Below, in pieces: positions 9,838-17,120 of a DNA stretch of 20,862 nt. A program made the translations under genes and the position numbers. Under the pieces are notes generated by a model, which saw only the letters and a list, made by a program, of their open reading frames with translations, was not told the DNA's origin and did not search any database. Position 1 is the first letter of the stretch, and every line of letters starts with the position of its first letter. The stretch lies in the NCBI GenBank assembly GCA_016210515.1, contig JACQTZ010000011.1, positions 1-20,862 of the forward strand, read 5' to 3'. This DNA is from Chloroflexota bacterium (GTDB taxonomy: Bacteria; Chloroflexota; Dehalococcoidia; UBA2985).

Positions 9838-10509
9838 TCAGTCCTGCGTGGGTGAAGAGGATTGGGAGGACTCTTTCAAATAAAGAAGAACAGCTTTGAC
9901 TCGCGAATGCACCAGGTCATCTCGGCTGATCTCTAGCTCCTGGTAGATGGCGTTAATGTAGTTCTCCACCGACTTCTCGCCCAGGACCAGTTTCTGGGCG
10001 ATGGCGTTGTTGTTATAACCCTGGGCCATAATCTGCAGGACTTCTCGCTGCCTGGGTGTCAGGCGGTCCAGCTTTCCTCCAGGCCTGGGAAGCAAGGCAA
10101 CGGCAAGCTGAGGGTCAATCACAACTAGCCCAGACATCGCTCCTTGAATAGCCCTGGTCAGAGCGCCCACGTCATGCACCGATTGCTTCAAGAGGTACGA
10201 CCATCCTCCAGCCATATTCATGGGGATGGACTCTATGTACTGCTTCTCCCTGTGGGAGGAAAGAACAACTATACCAATCTTGGGATTCTCTTCTTTGATG
10301 GCAATGCCGGTCTCGATCCCGTTGGGGCCGTGGCCCAGCTCGATGTCCATAAGTATAACGTCAGGCCGCAGCTCTCTGGCTTTCTGTAGTGCAGACACGC
10401 CATCCTCAGCGGCATGGACGACCTGCATATCAGGCTGATGGTTCAGGGCTAGACAGAGCATTTCACGGTACAGACCTTCATCTTCAACCACCATTGTTCT
10501 TATGGTCAT
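9838..10509 (-). CDS. Response regulator, NarL/FixJ type (receiver plus LuxR HTH)
   Basis: A 223-residue two-component regulator. The receiver domain has the acidic pair E9-D10, phospho-acceptor D55 (VILMD), SS (84-85) and K108. A LuxR-type helix-turn-helix follows (about 147-205), starting LTPRQREVLQIMAQGYNNNAIA and reaching EKSVENYI. It is a DNA-binding transcription factor. No histidine kinase is in the window. Start ATG 10509 has GGGAGA about 8 nt upstream. It is divergent from the archaellum operon across a 490-nt spacer, so it is a candidate regulator of that operon; this is positional inference only. Confidence 0.92.
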   Translation of the reverse strand: MTIRTMVVEDEGLYREMLCLALNHQPDMQVVHAAEDGVSALQKARELRPDVILMDIELGHGPNGIETGIAIKEENPKIGIVVLSSHREKQYIESIPMNMAGGWSYLLKQSVHDVGALTRAIQGAMSGLVVIDPQLAVALLPRPGGKLDRLTPRQREVLQIMAQGYNNNAIAQKLVLGEKSVENYINAIYQELEISRDDLVHSRVKAVLLYLKESSQSSSPTQD

Positions 10510-10999
10510 CGGACATCTCCCGGCATCTTATTCGACATAGCAGGAAGCTCCTGTTCACTGAGATTCAGAAGTAGCCCGGCAACGACAGGCTCCTATTCTG
10601 TCTATGAAGAAAGGTGACCTGTAGAACCCACCTCAGTTTACCCAGCGGATTGCCCATTGCCAAGGGGGTTAGCACCCTGGTGTGTTTGGGGGTTTGTAAG
10701 CCTCCTGAACGGGAGGGCACCCCAAGGGTTGATGGGGGCACACTCTCCTTCATAAGGTGCTTGGGTGCAACAAGAATAGATGCTAGCTCTCTACCTGCAC
10801 TCTCCGCCGACCTCTACTGTAGATGGTGCTAACAGGTAAACGCCGCTTGACACCTAACAGGCTTTTGGGTCAAGAGCGGAAAGGAGGAGAGGTAAGTGCA
10901 AAAGAGGAAGCAGTAGAGACGAGAGAGTTACGGCCACTCAGAACAGGGCCGGACCTCAGGAGCATGGTAAAACCCAAGCAACTCAGAAGGAGGTATCTA
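10510..10999 (+). promoter_or_regulatory. Long divergent spacer and leader of the archaellum operon
   Basis: No convincing gene is seen in these 490 bases. A foldable element lies at 10686-10725: outer stem TTGGGG (10686-10691) with CCCCAA (10720-10725), inner hairpin CCTCC (10701-10705) with GGAGG (10712-10716). A TTGACA occurs at 10847-10852 but has no good -10 box 16-18 nt downstream. A strong AAGGAGG (10881-10887) precedes a six-codon frame from GTG 10896 to TAG 10914-10916, and a second AAGGAGG (10987-10993) serves arlB1. The length and structure suggest a regulated 5' leader, but no riboswitch class was recognised. Confidence 0.45.
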
Positions 11000-11611
11000 A
11001 TGGGACAGAGTCCAATGGGTAGACAGCAAGCTAAGCAGAGAGCCAAGAGTTGGCTCCAGAACCAGCAGGGCATCACCGGCCTAGAGACCGCCATTGTGCT
11101 AATCGCCTTTGTAGTGGTCTCCTCGGTGTTCGCCTTCGCGGCCCTATCCACCGGCCTTTTCACCAGCGACAAGTCCAAGGAGACCATTCAAGCAGGGCTT
11201 TCAGAGGCTCGGGGCTCCTTGGAGCTGCGTGGCTCCGTGATCGCCGAGGATACAGATAGCAGTGGTGAGGTTGACGAGCTCTACTTCCAGGTAGCCAATG
11301 CCGCTGGCGGCGAGAACATCGACCTGACCCCAGGCTCTCTGGTAATCAGGTACCAGGACGCAGACCAAGCGGTGGTCTTTGACACTGAGGCAGAACTCAC
11401 CGTGGCTGGCGTTGGAAACGCCGACGCCGACCTCCTGCTGGAGCCGGGAGAGCTCTACCAGATTACACTGAACTCCCTGGAAGCCAACCTTACCCCAGAC
11501 CTGGGGACCAGCACCACTTTCACGCTTCAGGTGTTGCCTCCCAAGGGTGCATCCCTCAATCTGGAGCGAACCACCCCTGTGCTGCTCGACATCTACAACG
11601 ACCTTAAGTAA
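11000..11611 (+). CDS. arlB: Archaellin 1 (archaellum filament subunit)
   Basis: A 203-residue archaellin (FlaB/ArlB). A basic head is followed by a class III signal peptide: NQQG, with predicted cleavage after G24, then ITGLETAIVLIAFVVVSSVF. The Glu at +5 and the hydrophobic helix (25-52) form the filament core in this family. The C-terminal part is a beta-rich globular domain (about 75-200). Archaellins are cut by the prepilin-like peptidase ArlK, which is not in this window. An open frame extends upstream, but ATG 11000 has AAGGAGGT 5 nt before it and gives a normal signal length. The first 117 bases of the helix region are nearly identical to arlB2. The mature protein is rich in Asp/Glu and has one Cys-free domain. 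Confidence 0.9.
   Translation: MGQSPMGRQQAKQRAKSWLQNQQGITGLETAIVLIAFVVVSSVFAFAALSTGLFTSDKSKETIQAGLSEARGSLELRGSVIAEDTDSSGEVDELYFQVANAAGGENIDLTPGSLVIRYQDADQAVVFDTEAELTVAGVGNADADLLLEPGELYQITLNSLEANLTPDLGTSTTFTLQVLPPKGASLNLERTTPVLLDIYNDLK
11068..11184 (+). repeat. Direct repeat copy A (archaellin N-terminal helix)
   Basis: These 117 bases match 11702-11818 (offset 634) with five differences by hand count, all synonymous. Both encode the same helix, from GITGLETAIV to KSKETI. The rest of the two genes is diverged. This suggests gene conversion or strong constraint, and recombination between the copies could delete or fuse the archaellins. Confidence 0.9.
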
Positions 11612-11654
11612 TGGCAGACTCAACAAAAACGCAACATCGAAACGGAGGACAAGG

Positions 11655-12434
11655 ATGAAAGCTACTATGAACAACGCCAAGCAGTTGCTCAGATGCCAGA
11701 AGGGCATCACCGGCCTGGAGACTGCCATTGTGCTTATCGCCTTTGTAGTGGTCTCCTCGGTATTCGCCTTCGCTGCCCTATCCACCGGCCTTTTCACCAG
11801 CGACAAGTCCAAGGAGACTATCCAGGCTGGTCTGGCTGAGGCCAGGGGCACCCTAGAGGTAAAGGGCGACGTCATTGCCAACTCCACTCTTACCGCCGTG
11901 ACCGCACAGGCAGTGGGAACTGGAGACGGAGCCGACACGACCTTTACCCTGACCTCCAGCCCCGTAATCCCAGGCTCTCAGACCATCTACGTGGCTGCCG
12001 CAGCCAAGACCTATGGCACCGACTACAGCATGGATTTTGACACTGGTGCCATCACCTTCACCGCGGCGCCGGCAAACGGTGCCGCCATAACCGCGGACTA
12101 CACGTGGTACGTGGTGACAGCCGTGAAGGTAACCCTGGCCAACGCAGCCGGCGGCCAGGCCATAGACGTGACGCCTGGGCAGACCATCGCCACCTATATC
12201 GACCCCGATACCATATCAATGAACATCACCAACTTCACCACAACCAAGATAAACGCCGATGCCGACAACCTGCTTGAGGCCGGAGAGTTCTTCGAGGTCT
12301 CTGTAGATGTCAGCTCCAACGGCTTGACCGATGGTGACCAGTTTATCCTTGGGGTCAAACCCCCCACGGGAGCGGTCCTGAATGTCAACCGCACAATCCC
12401 GGCGACGGTTGCCACAGTGATGAACCTCCACTAG
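11655..12434 (+). CDS. arlB: Archaellin 2 with an extra beta-rich domain
   Basis: A 259-residue archaellin. The class III signal is RCQKG, cleaved after G17, followed by ITGLETAIVLIAFVVVSSVF, identical to archaellin 1 for about 40 residues. Relative to archaellin 1 it has an insertion at about residues 86-152 with the features GDGADTTFTL, VIPGSQTIYV, GTDYSMDFDTGAITF and PANGAAITADY. That pattern resembles small beta-sandwich repeats known from phage and surface proteins. It would project from the filament surface. The common C-terminal part resumes at ANAAGGQAIDVTPG. Start ATG 11655 has GGAGG 6 nt upstream; an upstream open frame overlaps arlB1 and is discarded. It lies 43 nt after arlB1, in the same transcript. 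Confidence 0.9.
   Translation: MKATMNNAKQLLRCQKGITGLETAIVLIAFVVVSSVFAFAALSTGLFTSDKSKETIQAGLAEARGTLEVKGDVIANSTLTAVTAQAVGTGDGADTTFTLTSSPVIPGSQTIYVAAAAKTYGTDYSMDFDTGAITFTAAPANGAAITADYTWYVVTAVKVTLANAAGGQAIDVTPGQTIATYIDPDTISMNITNFTTTKINADADNLLEAGEFFEVSVDVSSNGLTDGDQFILGVKPPTGAVLNVNRTIPATVATVMNLH
11702..11818 (+). repeat. Direct repeat copy B (archaellin N-terminal helix)
   Basis: Second copy of the 117-base repeat described at 11068-11184, in arlB2. Five third-position or synonymous differences by hand count. Confidence 0.9.
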
Positions 12435-12512
12435 CACCCATCGGGTGCCCATATCAACGAAGAGCCCGGACCTTGGCTGGCAATCTGTTCAAGCTACAGG
12501 GCCGGGCTCTTC
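12434..12512 (+). terminator. Two hairpins after the archaellin genes
   Basis: The first hairpin overlaps the last base of arlB2: GCACCC (12434-12439) with GGGTGC (12443-12448). The second has an 11-bp perfect stem GAAGAGCCCGG (12459-12469) with CCGGGCTCTTC (12502-12512) around a 32-nt loop. No T-run follows, so full intrinsic termination is doubtful. They may slow transcription or protect the archaellin mRNA 3' end, giving more archaellin than motor protein. The next gene begins 41 nt later. Confidence 0.55.
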
Positions 12513-12553
12513 ATCCCTAGAGAGTGTGACAAAGTTCGGTTGGAGGGCCAAAT

Positions 12554-13561
12554 ATGGCAGAGCTTGAGGAAAGAATAGAGGCGCTAGAGACGCAGATGCG
12601 CCTGCTCAAAGGAGAAATCAGCAAGAGCCTCCTGGACATTCGCGCAGTCGTCATGAAGGCTGAAGCTCCACTGACTGATGGGAGGTCTCTCATGGGCAAC
12701 TCTCCCCTGATGAGACGTGAACGCCAGCAAGATGAAGCAGGACAGTTCAAGGCCCATGAGCCCCAGAACATCCCACCATCTTCCCCACCGGTTGTGGTCT
12801 TCCAGGGGATGGGCCAGGCACCCATGCCTCCTCCCACCATGCCTCCCTCCATCCAGCCTGGTGCACAAACCCAAGCAGCGGTTGGGTGGCCTGACCCGCA
12901 ACTCCATACAGCGCACCTGAGAGACAACCCACAAAGCTATCACCCCCAGGACAACCCGGGAAACGGATTTGAGCCCGTGGAGGTTCCAGAGCGTGGACAA
13001 CGTGGGAGAACCCCAATGCAGGGACAGGGTGTCCTGTCCCAACAGACAGGTGTCCGCAGAAGTGTCGGCAGTGCCCATGAGCGCAGGACTCCAGGGGAAA
13101 GTCGCAGTTCCATGCCGTTGCAGAAAAGGCAAAACCACCATAGAGATAATCCTAGGACGGTTCAAAACGGAGAGTTAGAGGAGGGCCTGTTGGCGCAAGA
13201 GCAGATGACAGCATACGGTCTCGGCACCAATGGAACCAGGAGCGTTAATCTGCTGACCAACCTGGTCCATTGGACCTCCATGGCTCGCCAGCGCATGGAC
13301 CAGGACAGATTGATGCAATTTCTGGACCTGTACACCCGGTGGGGGGCCAAAGCTCCTGGGCTAAAGGAAATCGTGACGGACATTTGCACCATGCTTCAAG
13401 ATGACCAGGGACTGCACAATGAGGATGGTCACCACTCCCTGGAGAGCGAGGGCTGGATCAATTTGATGCTCCAGCTCCACGGTGTCCTCATAGAAGCCCG
13501 TGTGGTCATGGCGGAGTCGGAAAACATCATGAAGTGGGCCGAAGAAGACCCCGATGAATAG
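12554..13561 (+). CDS. ArlC/D/E-like archaellum accessory protein with disordered linker
   Basis: A 335-residue soluble protein. Residues 1-35 form a likely coiled coil (MAELEERIEALETQM...). A long Pro/Gln/Arg-rich, low-complexity linker follows (about 40-210). Near 228-282 a helical domain reads VNLLTNLVHWTSMARQRM...LMQFLDLYTRWGAKAPGLKEIV. Its pattern (leucine-rich helix, then a V/FLDLY-x-x-W/G turn) resembles the conserved C-terminal domain of archaeal FlaD/FlaE. Those proteins sit in the cytosolic ring at the motor base and link it to chemotaxis input. The position, right after the archaellins, is that of arlC/D/E in archaeal operons. A second helical segment ends the protein (309-335). 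Start ATG 12554 has GGAGG upstream. The homology is by eye and moderate. Confidence 0.68.
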   Translation: MAELEERIEALETQMRLLKGEISKSLLDIRAVVMKAEAPLTDGRSLMGNSPLMRRERQQDEAGQFKAHEPQNIPPSSPPVVVFQGMGQAPMPPPTMPPSIQPGAQTQAAVGWPDPQLHTAHLRDNPQSYHPQDNPGNGFEPVEVPERGQRGRTPMQGQGVLSQQTGVRRSVGSAHERRTPGESRSSMPLQKRQNHHRDNPRTVQNGELEEGLLAQEQMTAYGLGTNGTRSVNLLTNLVHWTSMARQRMDQDRLMQFLDLYTRWGAKAPGLKEIVTDICTMLQDDQGLHNEDGHHSLESEGWINLMLQLHGVLIEARVVMAESENIMKWAEEDPDE

Positions 13562-13581
13562 GAAGTGAAGGATGGTGTCCG

Positions 13582-14046
13582 TTGGAAAAAGCAATCACTA
13601 CCGCTTTGTTGCTGATTGCCAGCGTTGTAGCGGCAGTGGCCCTGATAAATGCAGTCTATCCCTCGGTGAGCCGAGGCTCCGGAGCCTTGGTGGAATCGAG
13701 CGGACGAGCCGCCGAGCGGGTACGAACGGACATAGACATTGTCTTTGCAACGGGCGATACGAGCACCAACGAGGTGGTTTTTTGGGTAAAGAATGTGGGC
13801 GTAGAGTCCATCTTCAAGATAGACGAGTCCGACCTGTTCTTGACAACGCCATCGGGCGTGAAACGCATCCCATACAGCTCGGGTACGGAGCACTGGACTT
13901 TTTCCTTCGAAGGAGATGCTCAGAAATGGACCAGAGCGGTTACCATCAAAATCGTCGTCACTCTGACCAGCCTGCCAGAAGGGCTGTACGACATCCAGTT
14001 TACAGTTCCCAACGGCGTCATGGCCAAGAAGGAGTTTAGCATTTAG
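13582..14046 (+). CDS. arlG: ArlG-like archaellum stator protein
   Basis: A 154-residue protein with a pilin-like N-terminal membrane helix (MEKAITTALLLIASVVAAVA, about 3-25) and an external beta-sandwich (about 45-154) containing VFWVKNVGVESI. This fits the FlaG/FlaF family, periplasmic-type stator proteins that hold the motor against the S-layer or envelope in archaea. It could be ArlF instead; the two are related and I assign by position and the KNVG strand. Start TTG 13582 follows AAGGATGG; no ATG or GTG is in frame nearby. It is 20 nt after the ArlC/D/E-like gene and 17 nt before the next gene, so clearly the same operon. How it anchors in a bacterial envelope is unknown. Confidence 0.75.
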   Translation: MEKAITTALLLIASVVAAVALINAVYPSVSRGSGALVESSGRAAERVRTDIDIVFATGDTSTNEVVFWVKNVGVESIFKIDESDLFLTTPSGVKRIPYSSGTEHWTFSFEGDAQKWTRAVTIKIVVTLTSLPEGLYDIQFTVPNGVMAKKEFSI

Positions 14047-14063
14047 CTCCGGGAGGAGAAGCT

Positions 14064-14597
14064 ATGAGCATTGTGGTAGCGGGGCTCTGGATAGCGGTAA
14101 CCCTTCTAGCTGCGATCTTGATGATGGCTTACACCCTCTTCAGCACCAGCATGGCCCAGGGCGATGCCTTTAGGAATGCCTCCCGAGTAACCATGGAGCG
14201 AGTGAGAACCCGGATCAGCGTAGCCAACATCAACAATAGCCTGGACGGGGAAGGGACGAGCGTAACTGTATACGCAAATAACACAGGTGAAACGCTTATT
14301 TCAAGGCCTTCTCAAATGGACATCCTGGTGCGTTACACTCAGGCTGACGGAAGCCTGGACATCAAGCGACTGGCCTATGCCGATTCCTGTCCTCCGACTG
14401 GGGACGAATGGTGCATCGACGGCTGGAGTCCCGACAGCTTCAATCCCTCGCTCTGGGACCCAGGGGAACAGGCGACTCTTGATCTCAAGCTCACGCCGTC
14501 TATGCTGTGTCAGAGTCCGGCCACAGTTGTAATTGTAGCGCCCAACGGCATTACTGCTCTGGGCAACTTCACCAGTTCCCAGCAATGTCCGCCCTAA
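14064..14597 (+). CDS. arlF: ArlF-like archaellum stator protein
   Basis: A 177-residue protein with an N-terminal membrane helix (SIVVAGLWIAVTLLAAILMM, about 2-24) and an external beta-rich domain (about 40-177) with VTVYANNTGETLI. This matches the FlaF/FlaG fold, where FlaF binds the S-layer in archaea. It has four cysteines in the outer domain: C109 and C117 (SCPPTGDEWC), C148 near the C-terminal strands, and C175. They could form disulfides outside the membrane. Start ATG 14064 has GGGAGGAG upstream. It sits between arlG and arlH. The F versus G assignment is tentative. Confidence 0.7.
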   Translation: MSIVVAGLWIAVTLLAAILMMAYTLFSTSMAQGDAFRNASRVTMERVRTRISVANINNSLDGEGTSVTVYANNTGETLISRPSQMDILVRYTQADGSLDIKRLAYADSCPPTGDEWCIDGWSPDSFNPSLWDPGEQATLDLKLTPSMLCQSPATVVIVAPNGITALGNFTSSQQCPP

Positions 14598-14670
14598 TTC
14601 CGAGCATGTAAAAGTTCGTTGCTCAAGGCGTCTCTCCAGCATACACGGGGACGAGTAGGAAAGGACAGAC

Positions 14671-15399
14671 ATGGACATTTTGCAAGAAGATACCAGGGCC
14701 ACAATCAAAAGCGTGGTCACCACCGGCGATGCAGAGATTGACAATAAGATGGGTGGAGGAGTCCCCCTGGGATCCCTCACTCTCGTGGAGGGCCAGTCTG
14801 ACGCGGGGAAGTCTGTGGTTTCCCAGCACTTTACTTCTGGAGCCCTGAAGGCTGGCTTCGGCGTTGTCTATTACGCCTCTGAGGATACAGTGAAATCACT
14901 GATCCGCCAGCTGGCATCGCTGGGCATGGACGTCCTGGACTATTTCCTGGCAGACAGGCTGCGTATCTATCCCCTGAGCTTTGCTTCAGAGTTGAAAGAC
15001 CCCGAGGTTCCATCTCGCAATCTTCTCAGGCACATCTCAACCCTCCCGGAAAGCTTTGCCGTAGTCATAATAGACTCAGTTACCAACCTGGTAGTTCATT
15101 CAGATGAGACAAAGATCATCGACTTCTTTAGCGCCGCGAAATCCCTCTGCGAGGGCGGTCGGACATTATTCGTCGTAGTTCACTCGTCGGCCTTTTCTGA
15201 GACTATGCTCATCCGAGTGCGCTCTCTCTGCGACGCCCACTTCCGACTCCACCTGGAACAGGCTTGAGAGCGTCTGGTAAAGGTTCTGGAGGTTTCCAAA
15301 GTGCGCAATGCTGAGCGCAATACAGGCAATATCATCTCTTTTGATGTAGAGCCCGGTCTGGGCATGCGCATTATCCCCATCTCAAAGGCGAAGGCGTAG
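14671..15399 (+). CDS. arlH: ArlH, KaiC-like ATPase, interrupted by an in-frame TGA
   Basis: Family role: ArlH binds ATP under the motor and regulates ArlI/ArlJ. Seen: Walker A GQSDAGKS (41-48), Walker B VVIIDS (131-136) and a KaiC-type core. The frame stops at TGA 15265-15267 after 198 residues (HFRLHLEQA). The same frame then continues for 43 codons to TAG 15397-15399, reading ERLVKVLEVSKVRNAERNTG and ending FDVEPGLGMRIIPISKAKA. That is the conserved ArlH C-terminus. With the stop read through, the protein is 242 residues, normal for ArlH. The arlI start lies 4 nt after that TAG, supporting the longer end. One base change (GGA to TGA) explains it. It is a nonsense mutation, sequencing error or readthrough; a short 198-aa product would lack the last strands. 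Confidence 0.85.
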
Positions 15400-15403
15400 G
15401 TCT

Positions 15404-17120
15404 ATGCAAGTGCAAACCCCTACTAGCACCAAAGTAGCGGACTACCATCGTCAAGGAGACGCGGCCTTTTGTCCCGTCTGCCTCATGCTGCCACCAACGC
15501 TGAAGGAAAAGGCCGAAGCCAACTCCCACTTGAGGGACTATCTACACATGATCCCTCTTGAAGTCATCGGTGTGCCCCAGTATGTTGATGCACTCAACCG
15601 CAGCCACAGGAATCTTCATGACCCCAACCTCATCTATCCGGTTGCGGAGAACATATTCGTGCACATTTATCCTGATCACAATGATAGCCGTGACTTCTAC
15701 ATGGTTGTCGAGCCAGGAATGGCCCTCAAGCTAGATACGGTCATGGAAGAGGTGGAGACCAGGTTGGTAGACCTGGTCCATGAGCTGGACGGAGTAGTAA
15801 ACCAGGATCGCAGCCAACTCCTTTTGAACAGCCTGGCCAAGGTCTGCACCGTTGGAAACGGGAACCACGGTAATCACAAGAACGGGAACAGCAAACGGGG
15901 CAGCAGAGTCATATTAGACAGCGAGCACATGGAGGCCCTTCGCTATGTGATTGTCCGGGACAAGGAAGGACTGGGCCCCCTGCAACCTCTCATACTGGAT
16001 ACCAATATTGAAGACATAAGCTGCAGTGGTACTGGCACCCTTTTCGTGGAGCACAAGACCTTCGGAAGCCTGAAGTCCAACATAACGTTTAACACCGCTG
16101 CGGACCTGGACTCTTTTGTCATGCGCCTCTCTGAGAAGATAGGCAAGCCGGTGACGTTTCGCGACCCCATCGTTGATGCCACGCTCCCCGATGGGTCACG
16201 GGTCAACATAGTATTTGGAGAGGACCTTTCAAAACGGGGGAGCAACTTCACCATCCGCAAATTCTCTGTTACGCCCATGAGCATAATCGACCTTGTCCAG
16301 GGGAACACCCTCACGTATCAGGCCCGCGGCATACCTCTCATTGATGCTCGGCGAGGGGATGAACATTTTTTGCAGCGGAGAGACTGCGTCCGGGAAAACT
16401 ACCCTTCTGAACGCTTTGACCACTTTTATCCCACCTACAGCAAAGATCGTCAGTATTGAAGATACTCACGAGCTGCAGGTGCCCCATGTGAACTGGACCC
16501 GGGAAGTGGTTCGTGGCAGCGCCAAGACCACCGGCGGTTCCGCTGTCACGATGTTCGACCTGCTCAAGGCGGCCTTACGCCAGCGCCCCAATAAAATAAT
16601 AATCGGCGAGATCCGTGGTGAGGAAGGGCTTATTGCCTTTCAGGCCATGCAAACCGGGCATGCGGCGATGGCTACTTTCCATGCAGCATCGGTGGAAAAG
16701 CTCATCCAGCGTCTTACAGGTTCTCCTATAAACGTCCCCAAGACCTACGTGGATAACCTGAACGTAGTAGTCATCCAGAGCGCCGTGCGTCTAAGGGATA
16801 ACAAGATAGGACGTCGTGTCGTCAGCATCAATGAAATCTTGGGCTATGACTCGGCTTCTGACAGCTTCTCGTTCATCGAGGCATTTCGCTATGACCCGGC
16901 GAATGACACCCTGGAGTTTGTGGGGAATATGAATAGCCAGCTCCTGGAGCACCGTATCGCATTCAAGCGGGGGATCCCTTCTACTCAAAGGCGGCAAATC
17001 TATGCCGAGCTGGAACGACGCACCAACATCTTGAAGCGCATGCAGGAGCAGAAGATTACAGGGTTCTACGAGGTCTATAATGTTCTCGGCAAAGCCTATA
17101 GCCAAGGTCTCTTCAGATAG
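15404..17120 (+). CDS. arlI: ArlI, archaellum motor/assembly ATPase, frameshifted
   Basis: A type II/IV secretion-superfamily ATPase that drives filament export and rotation. It is split over two frames: 15404-16459 (N-terminal, about 306 useful codons, to TLTYQ) and 16293-17120 (C-terminal, from PAAYLSLMLGEG). The join is near 16319-16323: dropping one base at 16322 gives one protein of about 571 residues, within the ArlI size range. The N-terminal part has the ArlI-specific LHDPNLIYPVAENIFVHIYP and DPIVDATLPDGSRVNIVFG. The C-terminal part has Walker A GETASGKT, Walker B KIIIGEIRGEE and the His box TGHAAMATFHA, all intact. Start ATG 15404 sits 4 nt after the distal arlH stop. As written it gives two fragments. 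Confidence 0.88.

Noticed and set aside
10686..10725. Known c-di-GMP (GEMM) riboswitch in the archaellum leader
   Set aside because: The conserved GEMM core nucleotides and paired tetraloop arrangement are not present. Reported only as a structured element.
13572..14039. 155-codon open frame overlapping arlG
   Set aside because: Its translation is Arg/Gly-rich without recognisable features, while the overlapping frame has a clear membrane helix and ArlG fold.
15265..15267. TGA in arlH as selenocysteine or as a reassigned codon
   Set aside because: ArlH has no known selenocysteine, the aligned residue would be glycine, and no convincing SECIS hairpin follows. TGA ends pyrR, pyrB and arlB-region neighbours normally, so there is no genome-wide reassignment.
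16315..16330. Programmed +1 frameshift in arlI
   Set aside because: No classical slippery stop codon, upstream Shine-Dalgarno stimulator or downstream pseudoknot is evident at the join. Kept only as an alternative to mutation or error.
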